From: an uncultured Slackia sp.
GTDB taxonomy: Bacteria > Actinomycetota > Coriobacteriia > Coriobacteriales > Eggerthellaceae
Direction: 5' to 3'
Assembly (NCBI GenBank): GCA_900553775.1
Contig: USEZ01000081.1
Location: 1-8,385 of the forward strand
DNA: 8,385 nucleotides
The translations under genes were made by a program, and so were the position numbers. Under the pieces are notes generated by a model that was not told the origin of the DNA, ran no database searches, and worked only from the letters and a program-made list of their open reading frames with translations. Shown here in pieces: positions 1-6,133 of the stretch (its first letter is position 1; the number at the start of each line of letters is the position of its first letter).

Positions 1-627
1 GGAGATGGAGCGGTGCTGCTTGGGCGTGAACTCGGCGATGAGCGAGGTGGCTATCGGGTAGTCGGCGCCTACGAACACGCCGATGAAGAAGCGCGCCGCC
101 ACGAGCTGGAGCGGGTCGGCGCAGAACACGCTCAGGATGGAGAAGGTTCCGATGGCCACGATGTCGACGATGAACATCTTCTTGCGCCCGATGAGGTCGG
201 TGATGTAGCCGCCCGCCACGGTTCCCACCAGGATGCCCAGCATGACCGACGCGCCGATCAACGCGCTTTCGCCCGCCGTAAGGCCGAACAGCGGCGCTAT
301 CTGGGTAAGCGCCACGCCGATCAGGGAAAGCACGTAGCCGTCGAGAAACGACCCGCCGCTCGAAAAGATCGAGACCTTACGCAAAAACGGCGTCATCTGC
401 ACGTCGTCGATGCTTTTCTTGGCCGCCTTCTTCGCCTTGGAAGGAACGCTCTTGATGGCATCGGCCGCGCGGCCCGCCGCCTGTTTCGTGCGTCCCTCAA
501 CCGAGGCCAAGCGTCCTTTCGCCGACGCCGCGCCTTTGCCTGCGCGCGGCGAAGAGCCTTCCTGCGCGGCGCGAAGGTCTTCGGGAGGACTGCTGACTTG
601 CGTATTCTGCTTGACGTCACGACTCAT
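1..627 (-). CDS. MFS transporter, sugar/metabolite:H+ symporter type (C-terminus beyond the left edge)
   Basis: The reading frame is open from an ATG at 627 to the window edge, giving the first 209 residues of a membrane carrier. The start is supported by AAAGGAAG (635-642) seven bases upstream. Residues 1 to about 80 are a hydrophilic Ala/Lys/Arg-rich extension (AKGRLASVEGRTKQAAGR is typical). The first membrane segment begins near residue 86 with SFLDGYVLSLIG, a sugar-porter-like TM1. The MFS loop signature GGYITDLIGRKK lies at about 139-150, and RFFIGVFVGADYPIATSLIA (about 180-199) followed by E-F-T-P-K-Q-H-R matches the TM4/loop pattern of the symporter families. The protein should be an inner-membrane proton-coupled carrier for an organic solute. 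It is the last visible gene of the run, 152 nt after the MaoC gene, so it may import the substrate or export the product of the CoA pathway. Substrate unknown. An internal Met at residue 78 is a possible alternative start but lacks a clear ribosome site. Confidence 0.87.
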   Translation of the reverse strand, partial: MSRDVKQNTQVSSPPEDLRAAQEGSSPRAGKGAASAKGRLASVEGRTKQAAGRAADAIKSVPSKAKKAAKKSIDDVQMTPFLRKVSIFSSGGSFLDGYVLSLIGVALTQIAPLFGLTAGESALIGASVMLGILVGTVAGGYITDLIGRKKMFIVDIVAIGTFSILSVFCADPLQLVAARFFIGVFVGADYPIATSLIAEFTPKQHRSIS

Positions 628-726
628 GGCATTACTTCCTTTCAGACTTCCCACTCTACCGGTGCGATCGGGCATATCGCGCAGGCGGCGCATCCGTATA
701 GGATCCGTAACGAAAGCCGCCGAACC

Positions 727-756
727 GGCAAGGGCGAGATGAAGCCCGTCCTTGCC
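727..756 (-). other. imperfect hairpin in the maoC-MFS gap
   Basis: A 7-bp inverted repeat (GGCAAGG 727-733, CCTTGCC 750-756), with a possible inner GC/GC pair, lies 23 nt beyond the MaoC stop codon. No T-run follows it on either strand, so it is not a convincing intrinsic terminator. It could protect or pause the message. The rest of the 628-779 gap shows nothing clear apart from the ribosome site of the left-hand MFS gene. I found no well-spaced -35/-10 pair. Confidence 0.35.
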
Positions 757-779
757 GTCATGCCGTTCGACGAGGCCTT

Positions 780-1676
780 TTACGCATCCCACTCCACGAT
801 GCAGGCGTTCAAGAACGGCTTCGGGGTACGTTCGCCCGCGGCTACGGCCGCATCGTAGGCGTCGGCATCCACCATGCGGAAGCGCGCCTCGCCCTCGGAC
901 AGCTTCCACACCTGCGTGCGCAGCTTGGTGCCGGGAAGCACGGGCGCGGTGAAGCGGCATTTGAAACGCGTGAGAAGTTCGGGGCGGCCCGGGAACAGCA
1001 GCTTGATCACGTGGCGCATGGCGATGCCCGCGCTGCAGACGCCGTGGTTGATCGGACGCGCAAGGCCGGTCTGCTCGGTATAGGACCAGTCGATATGCTG
1101 CTGATGCCAATCGCCCATCATGCGATAGATCAGCGGCCACTGCAGGCCGCAGACTTCCTCATACACATAATCGGGCTCGCGGTCGGGATAATCCACCGTG
1201 TCTTTCGGGGGCTCTTCGCCGCCGAAGCCGCCGTCGTAGATGCAGCAGTCGTAGGTTTCCACCGTGCATAGGTGCGTTCCGTCGGAGCTGTACGACTTGC
1301 CCACCTGCTTGGAAAGCGAGCCGCGTCCTTCGCCGCGGTCCCAGATGGCCTCCTGGGTGACGTAGGTTTCGATGCGGTCGTTCATCTTGAAGGGCGCGTG
1401 GTAGCGCACGTCGATGCCGTAGTGCAGCGAGCCCGCGTAGTCGAAGCCGTAATCGAGCGTGGTGGTCATTTCCTCGTTCACGGTCAGAGGCACGGCGAAG
1501 ATGGGCAGCACCTTCAGGTCGGGGGCGGCGGCGTCGTGTTCGTTGACGTATTCCAGATCCACCTTGCCATCCCATGCGCAGCCGCAGCCCAGCGCGCAGA
1601 TTTCGAGGTCTTTGAAGGTGTAGTCGCGTACGAACGGCCCGAAGGTCTTTCCTACGATCTCGGTGGAAATTGCCAT
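780..1676 (-). CDS. MaoC-like (R)-specific enoyl-CoA hydratase / 3-hydroxyacyl-CoA dehydratase, two hotdog domains
   Basis: A 298-residue cytosolic protein, the length expected for a fused double-hotdog hydratase such as the hydratase-2 part of peroxisomal MFE-2. The start at 1676 (MAISTEIVGK) is chosen over an in-frame ATG 11 codons upstream because AAGGAGG (1681-1687) stands four bases before it. The catalytic motif is in the C-terminal domain: YRMMGDWHQQHID (about 184-196) followed by PINHGVCSAG (208-217). This matches the family pattern GDxNPLHID...HG; Asp189 and His194 would be the acid/base pair. The usual Asn-Pro of the motif is replaced by His-Gln. The likely role is reversible hydration/dehydration between an enoyl-CoA and a (R)-3-hydroxyacyl-CoA, feeding the CaiA-like reductase. 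In the E. coli cai operon this job belongs to CaiD, a crotonase-fold protein; here an unrelated fold stands in. The protein is Cys-rich (for example CALGCGC and DCC). Substrate not proven. Confidence 0.85.
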   Translation of the reverse strand: MAISTEIVGKTFGPFVRDYTFKDLEICALGCGCAWDGKVDLEYVNEHDAAAPDLKVLPIFAVPLTVNEEMTTTLDYGFDYAGSLHYGIDVRYHAPFKMNDRIETYVTQEAIWDRGEGRGSLSKQVGKSYSSDGTHLCTVETYDCCIYDGGFGGEEPPKDTVDYPDREPDYVYEEVCGLQWPLIYRMMGDWHQQHIDWSYTEQTGLARPINHGVCSAGIAMRHVIKLLFPGRPELLTRFKCRFTAPVLPGTKLRTQVWKLSEGEARFRMVDADAYDAAVAAGERTPKPFLNACIVEWDA

Positions 1677-1742
1677 GGTTCCTCCTTGACGGAAAGCGTT
1701 CCTTATCAAGCGAACCGCATGCGCCCTGCTCCGGACGCAATA

Positions 1743-1830
1743 AAACGGTTCGGCGCTCCATGATCGCCTGCGCGGCCGCCGTCCGGCAGGTCGGATGCGA
1801 CCGGCGCCATCATGGAGCGCAAAGCCGTTT
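1743..1830. repeat. 88-bp inverted repeat between caiC-like and maoC-like genes
   Basis: Perfect 12-bp arms GCGCTCCATGAT (1753-1764) and ATCATGGAGCGC (1809-1820) are flanked by a second pairing block, AAACGGTT (1743-1750) with AAGCCGTTT (1822-1830, one G-T pair), separated by a 2x2 mismatch. The total stem is about 20 bp around a 44-nt apical region. That region holds a further perfect hairpin, GGTCG-GATG-CGACC (1789-1802), and the palindrome GCGGCCGC (1772-1779). On the minus strand the outer arm ends in CCGTTTTATT, so the RNA could work as a weak terminator or attenuator. The size and nested symmetry also suit a small mobile palindromic repeat or a protein-binding site. The stem starts 17 nt after the ligase stop codon. 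Confidence 0.75.
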
Positions 1831-1846
1831 CAAGGCTTCGCCTGCG

Positions 1847-3442
1847 CTAATGCAGGAGTTTTTTCGCCACCTTGCCCACGCTCGTGTGCGGAAGGCCGTC
1901 CACGACCTCGACGATCGTGGGAACCTTGAAGTCGGCGAGGCGACAGGCGCAATACGCCGTGATGTCGTCGGTCGTGGCAACAGCGCCGGCGTCGAGCACG
2001 ATGAACGCCTTGACCGCCTGGTCGCGCACGGGATCGTCCACGCCGATGACCGCGGCTTCGGCCACCGCCGGATGGTCGAGCAGCACCTCTTCCACCTCGG
2101 ATGCCGAGATGTTCTCGCCCGCACGCTTGATCATGTTGCTCTTGCGGTCGACGAAGTAGAACCAGCCGTCTTCGTCGCGATAGCCCTTATCGCCCGTGCG
2201 ATAGCGCCCGTCGGCCGTCATGGCGGCGGCGGTCGCCTCGGGGTCGCGGTAATAGCCCTTCATCAGCGTTTCCCCTGGAATGCCGCGCACCACGATCTCG
2301 CCCAGCTCGCCCGCGGCGGCCGCATTGCCCGCCTCGTCCACGATGTCCACCTCGTAGCCCAGGCCCACACGGCCCACGGAAGGCCATGCGCGGCGGCCGT
2401 ACGGCAGATCGGTGAGCACCCAGCACACCGATTCGGTTGCGCCGTAGCAATTCTGCAGACGCACTCCGAAGCGCTGTTCGAAGGCGTTTTTCTCGTCTTC
2501 GCCGATCGCCAGGTAATACTGCACCGAACGCACCGCGTGGTCGCGCTCGCACGCGTCGACGGGCTGCATCATCATGGTGCGCGCCATCATGGCCACGAGC
2601 TGGATCGCCGTGGCGCGGTATTCGCGCACCTGCTTCCAATAGCGGCGCGCGCTGTATTTCTCGATGTAGACCAGCGTGGCGCCCGCGGTGAGCACCGGCA
2701 TAAGCGCGGCGGTTTGGAAGTTGGAATGAAACGCCGGCATGGTGGTGAGCAGGCGGTCGTCAGGCGTCAGGGCGCATTGCCAATCGCCGTAGTAGCCGCT
2801 GAACAGCATGTTGGCATGGGTCAGCTCCACGCCTTTCGGGCATGACGTGGTTCCCGAGGTGAAGATGATCATGGCCGTATCGTGCGCATCGATCGCGCAC
2901 GGTGCAGGAGGCTCGCACGACGTTGCGCCCACGGCGGCGCCGAAGTCGATAGCGCCCTCGTAAAGCGTCGCGCCTTCGGCATGGGCCACCAGCACGTGCT
3001 TCATGGGATAGACGCGCGGCGCGCCGCAGCAGTCGCAATCGAACGGCTCGGCCGCAGCGGCGGCTTCGAGATAGTAGCTTTGGCAATCGGGCTCGGCCAC
3101 GATGGTGTCGATGCCGCATTTCTCATAGACGAACGCGCATTCCTCGAGCTTGTGCTGCATATTGATCGGCACGGCGATCGCTCCCAGCTTGGCCAGGGCG
3201 AACGCCACCGAAATGTGCTCGGGACAGTTGTACAGCTGAATTGCCACGCGGCTGCCGTGCTCCACTCCCAGCGATGCCAGATAATTCGCCGTCGCGTCGA
3301 TCAGGCGGCCGAATTCGGCATACGTGTACGAACGCCGCGCCCCTTCTTTGCTCTGGTAGGCAAGAAAAAGGCGGTCGCCGCGCTCGAGCACGAGCCTCTC
3401 CCACAGATCGCGAAGCGTTTCGCCGCCGACAATGCTGGTCAT
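1847..3442 (-). CDS. caiC: CaiC-like acyl-CoA ligase (crotonobetaine/carnitine-CoA ligase family)
   Basis: A 531-residue cytosolic ANL-superfamily enzyme that activates a carboxylate with ATP to an acyl-adenylate and then to the CoA thioester. The motifs appear in order: P-loop TSGTTSCPKG (195-204), the YGATES aromatic/adenine motif (333-338), TGD (416-418), the hinge stretch VDRKSNMIKRAGENIS (431-446), and the C-terminal PHTSVGK whose Lys524 should be the adenylation lysine. From memory of E. coli CaiC (517 aa), the N-terminus (IVGGETLRDLW), the unusual Ser in the P-loop, the stretch WQCAL...MPAFH (221-239) and EKYSAR (261-266) all have close counterparts, which points to CaiC rather than a generic ligase. 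The start at 3442 fits that N-terminus, but its Shine-Dalgarno is weak (AGGA 13 nt or GGA 9 nt upstream). A terminator lies just upstream, so low-level expression is likely. The enzyme probably primes the CoA cycle run by the CoA-transferase. The true substrate could be another short betaine or acid. Confidence 0.92.
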   Translation of the reverse strand: MTSIVGGETLRDLWERLVLERGDRLFLAYQSKEGARRSYTYAEFGRLIDATANYLASLGVEHGSRVAIQLYNCPEHISVAFALAKLGAIAVPINMQHKLEECAFVYEKCGIDTIVAEPDCQSYYLEAAAAAEPFDCDCCGAPRVYPMKHVLVAHAEGATLYEGAIDFGAAVGATSCEPPAPCAIDAHDTAMIIFTSGTTSCPKGVELTHANMLFSGYYGDWQCALTPDDRLLTTMPAFHSNFQTAALMPVLTAGATLVYIEKYSARRYWKQVREYRATAIQLVAMMARTMMMQPVDACERDHAVRSVQYYLAIGEDEKNAFEQRFGVRLQNCYGATESVCWVLTDLPYGRRAWPSVGRVGLGYEVDIVDEAGNAAAAGELGEIVVRGIPGETLMKGYYRDPEATAAAMTADGRYRTGDKGYRDEDGWFYFVDRKSNMIKRAGENISASEVEEVLLDHPAVAEAAVIGVDDPVRDQAVKAFIVLDAGAVATTDDITAYCACRLADFKVPTIVEVVDGLPHTSVGKVAKKLLH

Positions 3443-3475
3443 GATGCTGGTTCCGTCCTATCCCGAAGGCCTTCG

Positions 3476-3505
3476 AAAAAGGAGCCCGCATGACGCGGGC
3501 TCCTT
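3476..3505 (-). terminator. intrinsic terminator between caiB-like and caiC-like genes
   Basis: On the minus strand an 11-bp perfect stem, AAGGAGCCCGC / GCGGGCTCCTT (3495-3505 and 3479-3489), closes on a 5-nt loop and runs into TTTTT (3480-3476). This is a textbook Rho-independent terminator acting on transcripts leaving the CoA-transferase gene. It sits 45 nt beyond that gene's stop codon and only 33 nt before the ligase ATG. A 12-nt palindrome, CGAAGGCCTTCG (3464-3475), follows directly. There is little room for a separate promoter after it, so the downstream genes probably rely on read-through. Confidence 0.88.
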
Positions 3506-3518
3506 CGTTGTGCTATCC

Positions 3519-3545
3519 CGCATGCCGGAAACACGCCGGCAGCGC
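3519..3545 (-). other. hairpin just downstream of the CoA-transferase stop
   Basis: On the minus strand CGCTGCCGG (3545-3537) pairs with CCGGCATGCG (3528-3519) with a single bulged base and a 7- to 8-nt loop. It begins five bases after the stop codon and ends 13 nt before the intrinsic terminator, making a tandem pair of structures. It has no T-run of its own. It may protect the 3' end of the upstream message from exonucleases. Confidence 0.55.
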
Positions 3546-3550
3546 ATGGT

Positions 3551-4771
3551 TTAGTTCTCGCCGCACGCGATGGCGCCTTCGGCCTCCAACTCGGCGATCT
3601 TCTCGGCGGAGTAGCCGAGTTTGGTGAGCACGTCCACGGTGTCGCCGCCCTTGGCAGGCATGGGACGCCAGATCTTGCCCGGGGTCTGCTCGAAGCGGGG
3701 CATCGGGGAAAGGCCCTTGAAGGTCTCGCCGTCTTTGGTCTCCCACTCCACGAAGTTGCCGCGAGCCTCCATGTGCTTGTCAGCAACCATGTCCTCGAAC
3801 TCGTAGACGCTCTGAGCGGCGATGGCATGCTCGGCGAGGATCGACTCCAGCTCGAGCTTGGTGCGCTCGGAGAGCCACTTCTCAAGACGCTTCTCGAACT
3901 CCTCGGCAATCGGCATGGACAGCCACAGCGAAGCGGTGTCCTCGGGAAGCTCGGGGGTACCCCAGTGCTCGCCCAGGCCGAGCTCTTCGATGATCCACTT
4001 GTTCTGGCGGATGCCGAACAGGTTCAGCGCGATGAAGCCGTCGGCGCACTTGTACACGCCGATGCCGCACAGGTTCTGGTTGCGGGCGCCCGCACGAGGC
4101 CACTTGATGCCGTCGTTGAGGTAATCCACCAGGTAGTACTGGCTCATGTACATGATGCCCTCGTACATGGCCCAGTCGATGCTTTCGCCCTGGCCGGTGC
4201 GCTCGGCCTTGCGCAGAGCCGCGAGGGAGGCGCCGATCAGCAGGTAGGAATTGATGTAGTCGCCGGAGTACGGCATGGTGATCATGGGCTGCTCGGGAGT
4301 GCCGTTCTGGCAGGTGAAGCCGGCGTAGGGGCCCACGGTTCCGTCGTAGGCGGGGCGCTTCACGCGGTCGGGATCGCCGAACTTGCCGTAGCCGGAGCAG
4401 TGAACGATGACGAGCTTGGGATTGACGGCCCACATATCCTCGTCGGTGAAGCCCTTGCGCTCCCACGTGCCGCCCTTGGAAGACTCGAAGAAGATGTCGG
4501 TGTCTTTCAGCATGTCGAGCAGGACCTGCTTGCCGCCCGGGGTGAACTGGTTCAGCTGAACGGAACGGCAGTTGCGGCGCTCGGCCTGCGCGGCGTTTTT
4601 CGCATCGCGCACGGTGTCGCCGTAGCCGGTATTCTCGAGCCAGGTCACGTCGGCGCCCCAGTCGGCCATGATGTTGCAGGCGCGCGGAATGGCCTCTTCC
4701 ATGGCGGCGAAGACGATCTTGACGTCGTCGAGAACGCCGAAGGACGGTTTTTCAGTAGGGATTGCAGCCAT
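3551..4771 (-). CDS. caiB: CaiB-like class III CoA-transferase (carnitine CoA-transferase family)
   Basis: A 406-residue cytosolic enzyme, nearly the same length as E. coli CaiB (405 aa). The start at 4771 (MAAIPTEKPSFGVL) has GAGGAG (4778-4783) six bases upstream and is preferred over an ATG eight codons earlier. Class III transferases move CoA between acids through an aspartyl-CoA anhydride/thioester; the catalytic residue is Asp171 in MPYSGDYINS, aligning with CaiB Asp169. Other CaiB-like stretches recalled from E. coli are TDIFFESSKG (91-100), GESIDWAMYE (195-204), the YKCADGFI block (240-247) and PGKIWRPMPAKG (364-375). In the cai pathway the enzyme passes CoA from product (gamma-butyrobetainyl-CoA) to incoming substrate, so ATP is spent only for priming. 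The gene is third in the visible run, between the reductase and ligase genes, the same order as in caiABC. Codon choice leans to GCC and ACC, suggesting high expression. Substrate specificity cannot be read from the sequence. Confidence 0.94.
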   Translation of the reverse strand: MAAIPTEKPSFGVLDDVKIVFAAMEEAIPRACNIMADWGADVTWLENTGYGDTVRDAKNAAQAERRNCRSVQLNQFTPGGKQVLLDMLKDTDIFFESSKGGTWERKGFTDEDMWAVNPKLVIVHCSGYGKFGDPDRVKRPAYDGTVGPYAGFTCQNGTPEQPMITMPYSGDYINSYLLIGASLAALRKAERTGQGESIDWAMYEGIMYMSQYYLVDYLNDGIKWPRAGARNQNLCGIGVYKCADGFIALNLFGIRQNKWIIEELGLGEHWGTPELPEDTASLWLSMPIAEEFEKRLEKWLSERTKLELESILAEHAIAAQSVYEFEDMVADKHMEARGNFVEWETKDGETFKGLSPMPRFEQTPGKIWRPMPAKGGDTVDVLTKLGYSAEKIAELEAEGAIACGEN

Positions 4772-4800
4772 TGGTATCTCCTCTTTCTCTTTCACGGGAT

Positions 4801-4834
4801 CGCGCGGGCCGCATACGCAGGTACGGCCCGCGCG
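4801..4834 (-). other. strong GC-rich hairpin in the caiA-caiB gap
   Basis: Perfect 11-bp arms CGCGCGGGCCG (4801-4811) and CGGCCCGCGCG (4824-4834) enclose 12 nt in which TAC and GTA can pair further with a 2-nt bulge. On the minus strand the hairpin lies 41 nt beyond the reductase stop codon and 29 nt before the CoA-transferase ATG. No T-run follows, so termination is unlikely. Message stabilisation, processing or separation of the two cistrons is more plausible. The rest of the 104-nt gap holds only the ribosome site. Confidence 0.65.
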
Positions 4835-4875
4835 CTATGAGAACGGATTCGGTGCGAAAAGCCCGACGGGGTCGC

Positions 4876-6027
4876 TTACTGGCGATAGGCCTTGATGGCG
4901 TTTTTGGACGCAGTGAGGATCATCATCTCGTCGGTGCCGCCGGAAACGCGGTCGACACGCAGGTCGCGCCAGATGCGGTTGATGCGATGCTCGGAAGCAA
5001 CGGCGATGCCGCCCATGATCTGCATGGCGTCGTCGACCACCTCGAAGGAGGCGTTGGCGCAGTAGTACTTGCACATGGCGGCCTGGCCGGCGTCGACGTC
5101 GCCGCCCAGGTTGGTGTCGGCGTTCCACGCGGCCTCGTAGAGCATGTTCTTCATGGCGTCGAGCTTGATGGCCATGTTGCAGAACTTCATGGAGTTCAGC
5201 TGGAAGCGGGCGACCGGCTTGCCGAAGGCGATGCGGGTCCAGGCATGCTTGGCGGCATCCTCGAACGCAGAGATCGCGGTGCCGTAGTCGCAGGCGGCCA
5301 CGAGCCAGCGCTCGAAGTTGAAGTCGGCCACGCCGCGGTTGAAGCCGTTGCCCTCTTTGCCGAAGAAATCCTTCTCTTCGAGCTCGACGTTATCCAGGTA
5401 GACCTCGGCGCAGGAATCCATGCGCAGACCGAGCTTGGTCAGCGGGGACAGCTTGATGCCGGGCTTGGACATGTCGACGAAGAACTCGGAGATGACATCC
5501 GGGTTGTCGGCGTCGCGAGCCATGATGACCAGGTACTTCACGCCCAGAGAAGAGGTGATGAAGGTCTTGGTGCCGTTGAGGTAGATCTTGCCGTTCTCGC
5601 GCTTGTAGGTGGTCTGCAGGCCGGAGACGTCGGAACCGGCGCCGGGCTCGGTGCAGGCGGAGTTCCAGATCTGCTCGCCGGTGCCGAGCGTGGCCATGAC
5701 GGCGTCGATCTGCTCCTGGGTGCCTTCGCGCAGGATGGTGCCGAAGCCGGGGAGCTGGTAGAGCACATAGGTGGGGGCGCCATACTGGCCGAGCACCTCG
5801 TAGATCGCCATCAACGTGACCAGCGGCTGCTCGAGGCCCAGTCCGCCATGCTCCTCGGGAAGCATGACCTGGTCGAAGCCGAGCTCGCACAGGCCTTTCG
5901 CCCAGCGCAGCGGATACTCATGCTTCTCGTCGCACTCATGGAAGTAGGTCTCCCAGTTTTCGCTCTCCATGTAGTCGCGATAGGATGCAACGATAAGCTC
6001 CTGCTCGTCGGACAGTTTGAAATCCAT
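4876..6027 (-). CDS. caiA: CaiA-like acyl-CoA dehydrogenase / enoyl-CoA reductase (crotonobetainyl-CoA reductase family)
   Basis: A 383-residue FAD enzyme of the acyl-CoA dehydrogenase fold (E. coli CaiA is 380 aa). The start at 6027 (MDFKLSDEQELIV) is fixed by AGGAGG (6033-6038) five bases upstream; the frame continues upstream but that part is not protein-like. Visible family marks are the FAD/substrate motif TEPGAGSD (126-133), KIYLNGTKTFITSS (147-160), KLGLRMDS (198-205) and the C-terminal RDLRVDRVSGGTDEM (354-368). At the place of the usual C-terminal catalytic Glu (YEGT in medium-chain enzymes) stands V-S-G-G, as in CaiA. A Glu in FNFERWLVA (Glu239) sits where isovaleryl-type enzymes keep their base. 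From memory, YGAPTYVLYQLPG (82-94) and EKDFFGKEGNGFNR (218-231) are near-identical to E. coli CaiA. The likely reaction is reduction of an enoyl-CoA by electrons from an electron-transfer flavoprotein. No Etf genes are in the window. Confidence 0.94.
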   Translation of the reverse strand: MDFKLSDEQELIVASYRDYMESENWETYFHECDEKHEYPLRWAKGLCELGFDQVMLPEEHGGLGLEQPLVTLMAIYEVLGQYGAPTYVLYQLPGFGTILREGTQEQIDAVMATLGTGEQIWNSACTEPGAGSDVSGLQTTYKRENGKIYLNGTKTFITSSLGVKYLVIMARDADNPDVISEFFVDMSKPGIKLSPLTKLGLRMDSCAEVYLDNVELEEKDFFGKEGNGFNRGVADFNFERWLVAACDYGTAISAFEDAAKHAWTRIAFGKPVARFQLNSMKFCNMAIKLDAMKNMLYEAAWNADTNLGGDVDAGQAAMCKYYCANASFEVVDDAMQIMGGIAVASEHRINRIWRDLRVDRVSGGTDEMMILTASKNAIKAYRQ

Positions 6028-6057
6028 GACAACCTCCTGTTTGCTATAAGGATTTCC

Positions 6058-6090
6058 ATCAGCGTCTTCGTCTGAAGAAGGCGCGCTGAT
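6058..6090 (-). other. two-part hairpin in the esterase-caiA gap
   Basis: ATCAGCG (6058-6064) pairs with CGCTGAT (6084-6090), and inside it TCTTC (6065-6069) pairs with GAAGA (6074-6078) around a 4-nt loop, leaving a 5-nt bulge on one side (6079-6083). On the minus strand it lies 43 nt after the esterase stop codon and 30 nt before the reductase ATG. A smaller CGGCC/GGCCG hairpin sits nearer the esterase stop (about 6106-6121). There is no T-run, so this is more likely a leader or processing structure than a terminator. Confidence 0.5.
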
Positions 6091-6133
6091 ACCGAATGTA
6101 TTCTTCGGCCGTTCGAGGCCGTGCAGCCGCAAG

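Noticed and set aside
13..858. Plus-strand open frame at the left edge
   Set aside because: It is charged low-complexity sequence. The minus strand of 1-627 encodes an MFS protein with the GGYITDLIGRKK loop and membrane segments.
1670..2845. Long plus-strand open frame (391 codons) opposite the ligase gene
   Set aside because: Its translation is rich in His, Arg, Ala and Val with no recognisable motif, and it lies wholly opposite strongly supported minus-strand genes. It is the usual antisense artefact of GC-rich coding DNA.
780..6027. Assigning the cluster to the bile-acid bai operon
   Set aside because: BaiF is also a CaiB-family transferase and BaiG an MFS carrier, but BaiCD/BaiH-type reductases, BaiA and BaiE are not seen, and the three core proteins show CaiA/B/C hallmarks.
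3773..6075. Plus-strand open frames of 355 and 437 codons opposite caiB and caiA
   Set aside because: The proteins are Val/Gly/Leu/His-rich low-complexity shadows without domains or ribosome sites, while the minus strand encodes clear CaiB and CaiA family proteins.
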